Source of the DNA: DAHUZL01 sp035533215
GTDB taxonomy: Bacteria; Chloroflexota; Dormibacteria; Aeolococcales; Bog-877
Reading direction: 5' to 3'
Assembly (NCBI GenBank): GCA_035533215.1
Contig: DATLUG010000028.1
Coordinates: 1 to 64,000 of the forward strand
DNA: 64,000 nucleotides
Shown one piece after another: positions 40,967 through 48,858 of the stretch. The notes beneath the pieces are model-generated. The model made no database searches and was not told the origin of the DNA. It saw only the letters and a list, made by a program, of their open reading frames with translations. How positions within the stretch are numbered: position 1 is the first letter of the stretch; each line of letters starts with the position of its first letter. Made by a program: the position numbers and the translations under genes.

Positions 40967-41511
40967 CGCGCGAGGGTACCAGGCGGGTCGGGCGCCGGCC
41001 GGCGCGGCCGGACAGCCCGACGATCGAGGCAGGCGGCCCCACCCGAGGCGGCCCCGTCGGGCGGCCGTCCCAGGAGCGCCCCGGTGGGCACGCTGGGGAA
41101 CCCGGTCGACCGCACGGTCCAGGACCCCCCGCTCCCAGCGCCAGCGGTGCGTCCGCCGGCGGATGCGGATTCCGGGGTGAGTCGCGGCATCGGGCCCAAG
41201 CAGTGGGCGGTTCGCTCGCGCGCAGGCGGAGCGGGCTCGCGGCGTCGCCGACCCGGCGCCGGGTCGACCGCTCCGGTCCGGCGGCCGGCCCGACCCGGAT
41301 CCGCTGGAGGCCGACGGGAATCAAGCCTGCCGGCCCGGGCCGACGCCCGGGCGGGGTGGGCGCAGCGATCCCGGTCGGCGCCTCCACCGCCGGGGTCCGC
41401 CACGATCCCGAGGAGGCGATCGGCGCGTTCGTGCCGAGCCGCCGCCGGGTCGGCCCCGCCCTGGTGTCGGTGGCGGCAGCGTCGAGCGGCCCAGCGTCGC
41501 GTGGTCGAGGT
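40967..41511. other. Gap without a supported gene; contains a -10 box at 40973-40978
   Basis: About 545 bases. The only signal is the minus-strand TACCCT (40973-40978) serving the methyltransferase. Open frames here give low-complexity products without recognisable domains. Confidence 0.45.
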
Positions 41512-41943
41512 TCACAGCACCGAGAAATGCTCACCGCTGGCTCGGGGCACGGACAGAAGGGACAGGGATCGATCGAAGGTGACGAAGCGCCCCTCGTGCG
41601 CCACCGCCAGCGCGAGCAGGTAGGCGTCGGTGACCTGGCGCGGGCCGTGCAGGTGCCCGCGGTCGACGATCCGCGGGTCGAGCAGGCTGATGTCGCAGGG
41701 CCAGAACTCGTGACGATCGCCGGCGCGCGCCCGCCCGAGCAGGTCGATCGCCTCAGCCGGCGAGACGGGGCTCGGGTAGCGGGGCTGGCTGACGACCCGC
41801 ACGAAGCCGTTCTCGGTGATCGCGCACGAGGCCCAGCCCGCGTCGATCTCCCTGTCGAGCCAGGCGTGGGCCCGGACGTGGTCGACGTGATCGCTGTCGA
41901 GCAGCGCGAGGAGGACGTTGATGTCCAGCAGCGCCCGCCTCAA
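41512..41943 (-). CDS. vapC: PIN-domain ribonuclease toxin (VapC)
   Basis: 143 residues. Acidic residues sit in the expected places: LLDINVLLALL, ITENGFVR, VTDAYLLALA and TFDRSLSLL. The longer form with the VTDAYL motif belongs to the VapC branch that includes mycobacterial tRNA-cleaving toxins. It overlaps the antitoxin by 4 bp. It is different from the other PIN toxin in the window in both sequence and antitoxin type. Confidence 0.92.
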   Translation of the reverse strand: MRRALLDINVLLALLDSDHVDHVRAHAWLDREIDAGWASCAITENGFVRVVSQPRYPSPVSPAEAIDLLGRARAGDRHEFWPCDISLLDPRIVDRGHLHGPRQVTDAYLLALAVAHEGRFVTFDRSLSLLSVPRASGEHFSVL

Positions 41944-42179
41944 TCGGGTTCGTCCTCCCGCAGCCGGTCGATCAGCGCGTTGGAGACGGCGGCGCCCCGG
42001 CGGGGGAGGGGCCGGAAGCCGTGGTGCGCCGTTCCCTCATCCCCGCAGCGAGCATGTTGGCCGGTCAGCGCCTGGCGGGCGAGATCGGACAGCACCTGCC
42101 CGGTCGGACGGCGCTCGCGCCGGGCCCGCTCCTGGACGGCGAGCAGCACGTCCTCGTCGAGATTGAGCGTGGTGCGCAT
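41940..42179 (-). CDS. vapB: VapB-type ribbon-helix-helix antitoxin
   Basis: 79 residues. MRTTLNLDEDVLLAVQERARRE is the classic ribbon-helix-helix start, followed by GQVLSDLARQALTG. The last 25 residues (SNALIDRLREDEPD) would bind the toxin. The minus-strand promoter box TAGCAT ends 7 nt before the ATG, so the mRNA is probably leaderless, and an inverted repeat overlaps that box. Confidence 0.92.
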   Translation of the reverse strand: MRTTLNLDEDVLLAVQERARRERRPTGQVLSDLARQALTGQHARCGDEGTAHHGFRPLPRRGAAVSNALIDRLREDEPD

Positions 42180-42183
42180 GCAC

Positions 42184-42201
42184 GTGATGCTAGCGCATCA
42201 C
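42184..42201. promoter_or_regulatory. VapB operator-like inverted repeat overlapping the -10 box
   Basis: GTGATGC-TAGC-GCATCAC, with 7-bp arms. It contains the minus-strand -10 box TAGCAT (42187-42192). A VapB dimer bound here would block RNA polymerase, giving the usual autorepression. Confidence 0.6.
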
Positions 42202-42513
42202 CCGTCTCGCAGGCGGCGCCTCCGCGGGGACGACCGGGCCGGGAGCCCCGAACCTGGCGGGGGCCGCTCGCGACGATCCCGGTGCCCGGTCCGAGCGGCT
42301 CCACTCCGACCCGGTCCGGCGGCCGGTCCGGCTGAGGGCGGGCGAGATCGGCTCCCTCGGGTGTCCGCCGCCGTCCGGGGAGGCGCCGGCCGGCTCCATG
42401 CCTCTCCTGCGCCCGGACCCGCGCGGCTCCGGGGCCGGCCACCGGCGAGTCCGGCCCGTGCGATCATGGGGCGGGCCGCCGGGGGGCGTGCCGCGGCGCG
42501 GGGAGGTGGCGGC
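42202..42513. other. Gap upstream of the fabG-like gene
   Basis: About 310 bases with no gene recognised. It must contain the promoter of the reductase gene, but no -10/-35 pair stands out. Confidence 0.4.
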
Positions 42514-43293
42514 ATGGTCCGACGTTCCGGAGGGATCGACGCGCCGGCGGGGCGGGTCGCGGTCGTGACCGGGGCCGGCCAGGGGATCGGCGCGGCGACG
42601 GCGCACCGCCTCGCCGCCGCCGGTGACCGGGTGGCGGTGGCGGACCTGGTCGAGGAGCGCGCCGAGCGGGTGGCCGGGGCGATCCGGGCCGCCGGCGGGG
42701 CCGCCTGCGGGGTCGCCTGCGATGTCAGCGACGAGGTCCAGGTCAAAGCCCTCTTCGCGTCCGTCGACGAGCGGCTGGGGCCGGTCGAGGTGCTGGTCAG
42801 CAACGCCGGCATCACCCGCGACAATCTGCTCCACCGGCTCACCCTTACGGAGTGGCGCCAGGTGATGGACGTGCACTGCCAGGGCGCCTTCCTCTGCGCC
42901 CGGGCGGCGGCGGCGCGGATGGTCCCGCGCCGGCGCGGCAAGATGGTGTTCCTCTCCTCGACCTCGGCCAAGGGCAACCGCGGCCAGGCCAACTACGCGA
43001 CCGCCAAGGCCGGGCTCCAGGGGCTGGCCCGGACCCTCGCCCAGGAGCTCGGGCCCTTCAACATCAACGTCAACGCGGTCGCGCCCGGTTTCGTCGAGAC
43101 CCCGATGACCGACGCGGTGGCGGAGCGGCTCCACCTCCCCCTGGAGGAGTTCCACCGCCAGGTGCGGGAGCGGATCCCGCTGCGGCGGCTGGGCCGGCCA
43201 GAGGACGTCGCCGCGGTCATCCACTTCCTCTGCTCGGAGGCGGCCGCCTACGTCAGCGGGCAGGTGCTCACGGTGGACGGGGCCCGCGGCTGA
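42514..43293 (+). CDS. fabG: 3-oxoacyl-ACP reductase-like short-chain dehydrogenase
   Basis: 259 residues. The NADPH-binding TGAGQGIGAAT, SNAGITRD, the catalytic Ser in VFLSSTSAKGN, YATAKAG with the YxxxK pair and PGFVETPMT are all present. These are the hallmarks of FabG-type reductases. The enzyme would reduce 3-oxoacyl-ACP or a related substrate. Start by GGGGAGG 7 nt upstream. Neighbouring genes are not a fatty acid synthesis set, so the physiological substrate is uncertain. Confidence 0.88.
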   Translation: MVRRSGGIDAPAGRVAVVTGAGQGIGAATAHRLAAAGDRVAVADLVEERAERVAGAIRAAGGAACGVACDVSDEVQVKALFASVDERLGPVEVLVSNAGITRDNLLHRLTLTEWRQVMDVHCQGAFLCARAAAARMVPRRRGKMVFLSSTSAKGNRGQANYATAKAGLQGLARTLAQELGPFNINVNAVAPGFVETPMTDAVAERLHLPLEEFHRQVRERIPLRRLGRPEDVAAVIHFLCSEAAAYVSGQVLTVDGARG

Positions 43294-43309
43294 GCGACCC
43301 GCGCTGTGG

Positions 43310-44077
43310 TCATCTCCGGGCCCAGCCGGGCGGCCGCCGCTCCAGGAACGCCGCCACCCCCTCCTGCGCCTCCGCCGAGCCGAACAGCTCGCCCGAGAGC
43401 TCCGCCATCTCGGCGAAGTCCGCCGCCATCGAGGCTCCGGGCTCCCGGTGGAGGATGCGCTTGGCCTGGCCGAGGGCCCGCGGGCCTCCCCGCCACAGCT
43501 CCTCGACCAGGTCGGCCACGGCCCGGTCCAGCTCCGCGGGCGGGGCCAGCCGGTGGACCAGCCCGATCGCGAGGGCGCGCGCAGCGCTCATCACGCCGCC
43601 GGTGAGGAACGCCTCGGCCGCGGCCGCCGGGGCCAGCTTGCGCAGGCACACCACCGACACCACCGCCGGGGCGACCCCCAGGTGGACCTCGCTGAAGGCG
43701 AAGGAGGCGGTGTCGGCGGCGACCGCCAGGTCCGCGGCCGCGACCAGGCCCATCCCGCCGCCGCGGACGTGGCCGCCCACCCGCGCCACCACCGGGACCG
43801 GCGCGTCCCAGAGCGCCTGCAGCACCGGGACCAGGCCGGCGACGCCGGGGCCGCCCGCCCGGCGCTGCTCGCGCAGGTCGGCCCCGGAGCAGAAGCAGGG
43901 GCCGGTGTGGCCGAGGAGCAGCACCCGCAGGCCGGGGTGGGCGAGGGCGCGCTGGAGCCGGTCCCGGAGCGCCGCCACCAGCGCCTCCGAGAGCGCGTTG
44001 CGGGTGTCGGGGGCGTCGAGGACGATGGTGGCGACGCCCCGCTCGAACGCGAGGTGCACGGTGTCGGGCTTCGCCAA
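43310..44077 (-). CDS. Enoyl-CoA hydratase/isomerase family protein (TTG start)
   Basis: 255 residues with a crotonase fold: VHLAFERGVATIVLDAP at the N terminus, the oxyanion-hole segment CFCSGADLRE and GGGMGLVAAADL. The catalytic Glu positions are not convincing (SEVHLGVAPA holds one of two), so it may be a hydratase or isomerase. The TTG at 44077 is chosen because GGAGG lies 6 nt upstream; earlier GTG and ATG codons lack such a site. It converges with the reductase gene. Confidence 0.85.
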   Translation of the reverse strand: MAKPDTVHLAFERGVATIVLDAPDTRNALSEALVAALRDRLQRALAHPGLRVLLLGHTGPCFCSGADLREQRRAGGPGVAGLVPVLQALWDAPVPVVARVGGHVRGGGMGLVAAADLAVAADTASFAFSEVHLGVAPAVVSVVCLRKLAPAAAAEAFLTGGVMSAARALAIGLVHRLAPPAELDRAVADLVEELWRGGPRALGQAKRILHREPGASMAADFAEMAELSGELFGSAEAQEGVAAFLERRPPGWARR

Positions 44078-44151
44078 GGCGGTCCTCCGGTGGCGGTCGG
44101 CGGCGAGCGTCATCTTGCCGCCCGGCCCCACGATGGCGCACGATCGCGGGC

Positions 44152-45330
44152 GTGCTCCCGCCGCGGCGCCCGCCCCCTCCCGCCCGTTCGACCCAAACCG
44201 CCGGCCCAGGTGGGGTGGGCGGGATCCTGGCGGCGGTGGCGGCGGTGGCGGTGCTGGCGGTGGCGATCGCGGGCCTCGTGACCGGGACGGCGCGGGGGGG
44301 TCGCCGGCCGTCCCGGGCCAGGACCCTCGCGGTCGCCGCGGCGGCGCTCCGGCTGCAGGGGCCGAAGGCGCTCCCGCCGCCGCGGGGCGACCTGCTGCCG
44401 CCCGGGCCGCTGGCCGAGGCGCTGGCCGCGCTGCAGGCCGCCTATGTCGACGTGGTGCGCCGGGTGGAGCCGAGCGTGGTCCAGATCACCACCGCCGGCG
44501 ACCTCGGCTCGGGGGTGATCCTCGACCGCCGCGGCGACATCGTGACCAACAACCACGTCGTGAACGGGGCCCACCGGGTGACCGTCACCCTCTCGGACGG
44601 CCGCACCCTCCCCGGGCGGGTGCTGGGCACCGACCGGCCCGACGACCTCGCCGTGGTCCGGATCCGCGCCACCGGGCTGCGGCCGGCGCGCTTCGCCGGC
44701 CGAGGCGAGGCCCAGGCGGGTGCCATCGTCCTGGCGGTGGGCAATCCCCTCGGCTTCCAGAGCAGCGTCAGCGTCGGCATCGTGAGCGCGGTCGGTCGCA
44801 GCGTCACCGAGCCGGACGGGGTGACGCTGACCAACGCGGTGCAGACCAGCGCCGAGATCAACCCCGGCAACAGCGGCGGGGCGCTGGTCGACCTCGCCGG
44901 TCGGGTGGTGGGGGTCCCGACCCTGGTCGCCCTCAACCAGCAGCAGGGTGGGGTGGCCCCCGGGATCGGCTTCGCGGTGCCGAGCGCCACCGTCACCGCG
45001 GTCGCCCTGGCGATCGTGCGCCACGGCCGGGTGGGCGCCCCGCCGCCGGCGTTCGCCGGGCTGGTGCTGGGTGACATCGTGGACGCCGCCGGGGCTCCGG
45101 CCGGAGTGCTGGTCACCGACGTCCAGAAGGGGAGCGCGGCGGCCCGGGCCGGGGTGCGGCCGCAGGACATCGTGGTGGCGGTGGGCGGCCACCCCACCCT
45201 CACCGCCGGCCAGCTGGTGCGGGCGCTGGCCGCCCTCGGCCCCGGCCGCGCCGCCCGGGTCACCGTCCTCACCCCGGGGGGTCGGCGGCGGCGGCTCATC
45301 CTCCGCCAGCCCGCCGGGCGGCGCGGCTGA
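44152..45330 (+). CDS. HtrA/DegP-like serine protease with PDZ domain, membrane-anchored
   Basis: 392 residues. One N-terminal membrane helix (about 23-45), then a trypsin-like domain with catalytic H135 (TNNHVV), D165 (DDLAVV) and S241 (GNSGGALV), and a C-terminal PDZ domain (DIVDAAGAPAGVLVTDVQ onward). It would act as an envelope quality-control protease. A CACGAT -10-like box is 7 nt before the GTG. It is followed by a close paralog. Confidence 0.93.
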   Translation: MLPPRRPPPPARSTQTAGPGGVGGILAAVAAVAVLAVAIAGLVTGTARGGRRPSRARTLAVAAAALRLQGPKALPPPRGDLLPPGPLAEALAALQAAYVDVVRRVEPSVVQITTAGDLGSGVILDRRGDIVTNNHVVNGAHRVTVTLSDGRTLPGRVLGTDRPDDLAVVRIRATGLRPARFAGRGEAQAGAIVLAVGNPLGFQSSVSVGIVSAVGRSVTEPDGVTLTNAVQTSAEINPGNSGGALVDLAGRVVGVPTLVALNQQQGGVAPGIGFAVPSATVTAVALAIVRHGRVGAPPPAFAGLVLGDIVDAAGAPAGVLVTDVQKGSAAARAGVRPQDIVVAVGGHPTLTAGQLVRALAALGPGRAARVTVLTPGGRRRRLILRQPAGRRG

Positions 45331-45396
45331 GCACGCCTCCCGCGCGCTCATCGTTTGCTCAGCCAGGTCTCATCGGGGACCCCGCACACTGTCGGG

Positions 45397-46521
45397 GTGA
45401 GGGCCCTCCCGCGCGGTCGCACCGGCTCCCGGCCGCTCTGGGCGGCGGCGGCGGCGGCCCTCTGTGTCGCCGTGGCGGCCTGCGGGCCGGCCACCGGCCC
45501 CACCCGCCCGCGCGCCACCCACCGGCCGCGGGCGGCGGCCAGCCCGGGCGGCGCGACCGCCGCGACCCTGCCTGCGGCCGCGGGCCGCGGGGTGCTCTCC
45601 CAGGCGCTGACGGCGCTCCAGGACGACTACGTCCGGGTGGTCAAGCGGGTGGCGCCGTCGGTGGTCCAGATCTCCACCAGCAGCGACCTGGGCTCGGGGA
45701 TCGTCTTCGACGCCCGCGGCGACATCGTGACCAACAACCACGTGGTGAGCGGCCACCGCCACTTCACCGTCACCCTGGCCGACGGCACCGTCACCCACGG
45801 AACCCTGGTCAACACCTTCCGGGCCGACGACCTGGCCGTGATCCGGGTGCGGGCCAAAGGGCTCCACCCCGCCAGCTTCGCCGACTCCAGCCGCCTCCAG
45901 GTGGGCGACATCGTGATGGCGATCGGCAACCCCCTGGGCCTGCAGAGCAGCGTCAGCACCGGCATCATCAGCGCCACCGGGCGGACCGTCCAGGAGCCGA
46001 GCGGGGTCACCCTGCCGGACGTCCTCCAGACCAGTGCCGCGATCAACCCCGGCAACAGCGGCGGGGCGCTGGTGGACCTCGCCGGCCAGGTGGTGGGGAT
46101 CCCCACCCTGGCCGCCCTCGACAGCAACCTCGGCGGCTCCCAGGCCCCCGGGATCGGCTTCGCCATCCCCAGTGACGTCGTCTCCGACATCGCCGGGCAG
46201 ATCATCCGCCACGGGCGGGTGCTGAACAGCCACCGCGCCTTCCTCGGGGTCGACGTCGGCAACGTCCTCAGCGCCGACGGCAGCCCCGGCGGCGCCCAGG
46301 TGGCCAAGGTGGTGGCGGGAGACCCGGCCGCCAGGGCCGGCATCCGCGCCCAGGACATCATCGTCGCCGTCGACCACCGCCCCACCCTGTCCGTCGACGC
46401 CCTCACCTCGGTGCTGGCCCAGCTCCGCCCCGGAGAGCGGGTGCCGGTGGCGATCGTGACGCCGTCGGGCGTGCACGAGACGGTGACCGTGCGCCTCGGC
46501 CAGGTGCCGTCGTCGGGCTGA
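45397..46521 (+). CDS. HtrA/DegP-like serine protease, lipoprotein form
   Basis: 374 residues. The signal peptide ends in the lipobox VAAC (Cys29), so this copy is probably a lipoprotein, unlike the upstream copy which has a transmembrane anchor. The triad is H115, D145 and S221 and a PDZ domain follows. Protease domains of the two copies are closely similar (for example GDIVTNNHVV, INPGNSGGALVDLAG), pointing to a tandem duplication. CACACT lies 6 nt before the GTG. Confidence 0.93.
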   Translation: MRALPRGRTGSRPLWAAAAAALCVAVAACGPATGPTRPRATHRPRAAASPGGATAATLPAAAGRGVLSQALTALQDDYVRVVKRVAPSVVQISTSSDLGSGIVFDARGDIVTNNHVVSGHRHFTVTLADGTVTHGTLVNTFRADDLAVIRVRAKGLHPASFADSSRLQVGDIVMAIGNPLGLQSSVSTGIISATGRTVQEPSGVTLPDVLQTSAAINPGNSGGALVDLAGQVVGIPTLAALDSNLGGSQAPGIGFAIPSDVVSDIAGQIIRHGRVLNSHRAFLGVDVGNVLSADGSPGGAQVAKVVAGDPAARAGIRAQDIIVAVDHRPTLSVDALTSVLAQLRPGERVPVAIVTPSGVHETVTVRLGQVPSSG

Positions 46522-46542
46522 CCCGGGGCGGCTGCCCGATAC

Positions 46543-46577
46543 CGGTCCGCCGGGGCGGTCCCCCACCCCGCGGACCG
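46543..46577. promoter_or_regulatory. Inverted repeat abutting the -10 box of the PRC-barrel gene
   Basis: CGGTCCGC (46543-46550) and GCGGACCG (46570-46577), with an inner GGGG/CCCC pair. It ends at the base before TATGAT. It could be the terminator of the upstream protease gene or an operator covering the -35 region. Confidence 0.4.
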
Positions 46578-46583
46578 TATGAT
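46578..46583 (+). promoter_or_regulatory. -10 element TATGAT of the PRC-barrel gene
   Basis: TATGAT, 33 nt before the ATG at 46617, which also has a GGGAGG ribosome binding site. A normal leadered transcript, unlike many others in the window. Confidence 0.5.
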
Positions 46584-46616
46584 CAGGGCCGCGGCACCAG
46601 CAGGGAGGCTCCTTCC

Positions 46617-46967
46617 ATGACCGACGATCCAGCGGGAACCCCGCCGGACGTAGAGGAGCGCGTCGCCTGGACCGCGACCCCGTACCACGCACCGGTGCTG
46701 GACCGGGACGGCGGGGCCATCGGCACCACCGAGTCGCTCCTCGGCGACGAGGCGTCGGACATCTTCCACGGCCTCGCCGTCCGCCGCCACGGCGGCGAGG
46801 TGGTGGAGCTGGCGGCGGACCGGGTGGAGCGCATCACCCGCACCGCCGTCCACACCTCGCTGGGCGCCGCCGACGCGGTCCAGCTTCCCGCCTACCGGCC
46901 CGAGCACTGGTTCCACCTGGGCTGGGGCGGGCTCTTCCGCAAGCGCCCGGAGTGGGAAGACAGCTGA
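46617..46967 (+). CDS. Small PRC-barrel-like protein
   Basis: 116 residues. The central PVLDRDGGAIGTTESLLGDEASDIFHGLAV, followed by VELAADRVERITRTAVHTSLG, resembles PRC-barrel/DUF2171-type proteins with a beta-barrel that binds partner proteins or RNA. No membrane helix. The function is unknown; the next gene overlaps its end by 16 bp, so it is probably co-transcribed with the Sco-TlpA fusion. Confidence 0.6.
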   Translation: MTDDPAGTPPDVEERVAWTATPYHAPVLDRDGGAIGTTESLLGDEASDIFHGLAVRRHGGEVVELAADRVERITRTAVHTSLGAADAVQLPAYRPEHWFHLGWGGLFRKRPEWEDS

Positions 46968-48637
46968 CCACGCCCGGGTCGGCGCCGCCCGCCCATCGCG
47001 GCCGGCGGCCGCCGCGCGGGGCCCTCGTCGCCGGGGCCGGCCTTCTGGTCCTGATCGCGGCCGCCGGCGGCTGGTGGGCGGCGGGGCGCCACCCCGCCCC
47101 GGCCCGCCGCGGGACGGTGCTGGTGGTGGCGACGGTGGCCCGGCCGGTCCCGACCCACGCCCAGATCGGGCTGGAGCCCACCGGCCTCGCGCTCCACCCG
47201 GCCGGCCGGCCGTGGGCGGGCGGCTGGCGGCGGGCGGCGGTCCGGGTGGGCACGGTGGCGCTGCCCGGCCAGGCGGTGGCGCCGGGCGAGACCTCCCTGG
47301 TCCAGCTGCGGGTGCCGGTGGGCCGCTACGACGGGGTCGCGCTCAGCTGGCGGGACACCCCCGCCGGCCGGGTCGCCACCACCAGGCGGCACGCCCTGGT
47401 GGTGGTGGGCCGGACCGGGCTGACCCCGGTCCTGGTGACCCTGCGCCTGGCAGCGGAGGGGAGCGCGCCGGTCGCCGTCACCGCCGCCTACGGCGGCAAC
47501 ACCGCGCTCAACTTCGGCCTCCAGGTGGCGGCCGGCACCGTTCTCGCCGCGCCCACCCTGAAGCTGGTGGGGGCCGCCGGTCGGACGGCGTCCCTGCGCG
47601 ACTACCGCGGCCAGGTGGTGGTGCTCGCCTCCTTCCTCACCCAGTGCCAGGAGAGCTGCCCGCTGGTGGACGCGGCCCTGCTCCAGGTCTGGCAGGCCAT
47701 CCGCCGCCGCGGCCTCACCTCACGGGTGCGGGTGGTGATGGTCACCCAGGAGCCACAGGTGGACACCCCGGCGGCGGTCGCCCGCTACGCCCGCCACTTC
47801 GGGCTCCCCTTCACCCTCCTCACCGGCGGGGTGGCCACGGTCGACCGCTTCTGGCGCGAGCTGCACATCCCCCCGGGGGTGAACGCCCCGATCCGGGGGC
47901 GGGGGCCGGTCGACCCCTTCACCGGCCGCCGGGCGACGACCAACCCCCTCCACCCCTCGGCGGTGATCGTGATCGACCCCCGGGGGGAGGTGGTGTCGAC
48001 CCTCCTCGGCCAGCCCACGATCCGAGGCGGCGTGCCCACCGTCGTCGCCCGCTACCTCGACGCCCAGGGGCGCGCGGAGCTGCGGGCGGGGGGGAGCTGG
48101 TCGCCGGCGACGGTCACCCGCTCCGTGCTGGGATTGCTGCAGAGCGAGGGGGTGGGAGCGGCCTTCCCCAAGCCCGCCGGCGCCAGGACGGTCGCCCGGG
48201 TCGGCAGCCTCGCCCCGCCCTTCACCCTGCGGAGCTCGGCGGGCGGGTGGACCAGCCTTGTGGGCCTGCGCGGGCACCCCGTGATCCTCGACTTCTGGGC
48301 CACCTGGTGCATCAACTGCCGCCGGGAGCTGCCGCTGCTGGACCGCACCGCCCGCCGCGACCGGGGCCACGGGCTGCGGCTGATCCTCGTCAACTACCAG
48401 CAGGGGCGGGCCACCGCCACGGCCTACCTGCGCCGCCTGGGCGTGCGCCGGCCCACCCTGCTCGACCCCCAGGGCGCGGTGGCGGCGCGGTACGGGGCGG
48501 TCGCCCTGCCCGTCAACGTGTTCCTGACCGCGGGCGGCAGGGTGGCCGGGATCCAGGTCGGGCAGCTGAGCCCCGCCACCCTCTCCGCCCAGCTGCGCCC
48601 GATCCTGCCGAGGTCGGGGGCGGCTGCCCCCGGCTGA
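46952..48637 (+). CDS. Membrane-anchored Sco1/SenC-TlpA (thioredoxin) fusion protein
   Basis: 561 residues. A membrane anchor at about 23-42, then an unassigned region (55-195), then a Sco domain with CQESCP (C232, C236) and the matching H334 (NPLHPSAVIVIDPRG), i.e. all copper ligands. From about 415 a TlpA/ResA-like thioredoxin domain follows with WCINCRREL (C453, C456). Sco proteins deliver copper to the CuA site of cytochrome oxidase, and TlpA-type domains reduce the apo-Sco or CuA cysteines. A single protein joining the two could combine copper insertion and reduction. No oxidase genes are in the window. Confidence 0.88.
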   Translation: MGRQLTTPGSAPPAHRGRRPPRGALVAGAGLLVLIAAAGGWWAAGRHPAPARRGTVLVVATVARPVPTHAQIGLEPTGLALHPAGRPWAGGWRRAAVRVGTVALPGQAVAPGETSLVQLRVPVGRYDGVALSWRDTPAGRVATTRRHALVVVGRTGLTPVLVTLRLAAEGSAPVAVTAAYGGNTALNFGLQVAAGTVLAAPTLKLVGAAGRTASLRDYRGQVVVLASFLTQCQESCPLVDAALLQVWQAIRRRGLTSRVRVVMVTQEPQVDTPAAVARYARHFGLPFTLLTGGVATVDRFWRELHIPPGVNAPIRGRGPVDPFTGRRATTNPLHPSAVIVIDPRGEVVSTLLGQPTIRGGVPTVVARYLDAQGRAELRAGGSWSPATVTRSVLGLLQSEGVGAAFPKPAGARTVARVGSLAPPFTLRSSAGGWTSLVGLRGHPVILDFWATWCINCRRELPLLDRTARRDRGHGLRLILVNYQQGRATATAYLRRLGVRRPTLLDPQGAVAARYGAVALPVNVFLTAGGRVAGIQVGQLSPATLSAQLRPILPRSGAAAPG

Positions 48638-48683
48638 GCTGGGGCCGGCGGCGCGGCCGGCCGGGGCCGCGGGACGGCTCTGG

Positions 48684-48689
48684 TACGAT
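48684..48689 (+). promoter_or_regulatory. -10 element TACGAT of the rhodanese leader
   Basis: TACGAT ends 9 nt before an ATG at 48699 that opens a 15-codon frame. Transcripts would begin at or next to that ATG and run through a leader of about 160 nt before the rhodanese gene. Confidence 0.4.
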
Positions 48690-48698
48690 CGCCCGACG

Positions 48699-48746
48699 AT
48701 GGTGAAGGCCCTGGGCCGGCGATGTACCGAGGCGCCCCGGCGCTGA
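48699..48746 (+). CDS. Possible 15-residue Cys-containing leader peptide
   Basis: Reads MVKALGRRCTEAPRR and stops. It sits directly behind a -10 box, at the position where leaderless Cys-containing sulfur leader peptides occur in actinobacteria. There they regulate sulfur genes by cysteine-dependent ribosome stalling. It precedes a rhodanese gene by 112 nt. Only the position, the single Cys (TGT) and the arrangement support it. Confidence 0.35.
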   Translation: MVKALGRRCTEAPRR

Positions 48747-48782
48747 CCAGCACCCGCTGACCAGCGCCCGCTGCCCGCCCCG
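48741..48782 (+). repeat. Short 14-bp tandem repeat in the rhodanese leader
   Basis: CGCTGACCAGC units start at 48741 and 48755, followed by a diverged copy at 48769. It lies right after the leader peptide stop and could form alternative RNA stems. Confidence 0.6.
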
Positions 48783-48858
48783 GTCGAGCCCGGCCGGCCG
48801 GACCTCCCGGGAGGCCGCGCCTCCCACCCTCCACCCGTCCCCATCCAAGGAGCCAACC

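Noticed and set aside
41275..42330. Repeat shared by the gaps before and after the VapBC pair
   Set aside because: The shared string around GGTCCGGCGGCCGG is short and expected by chance in DNA this rich in G and C.
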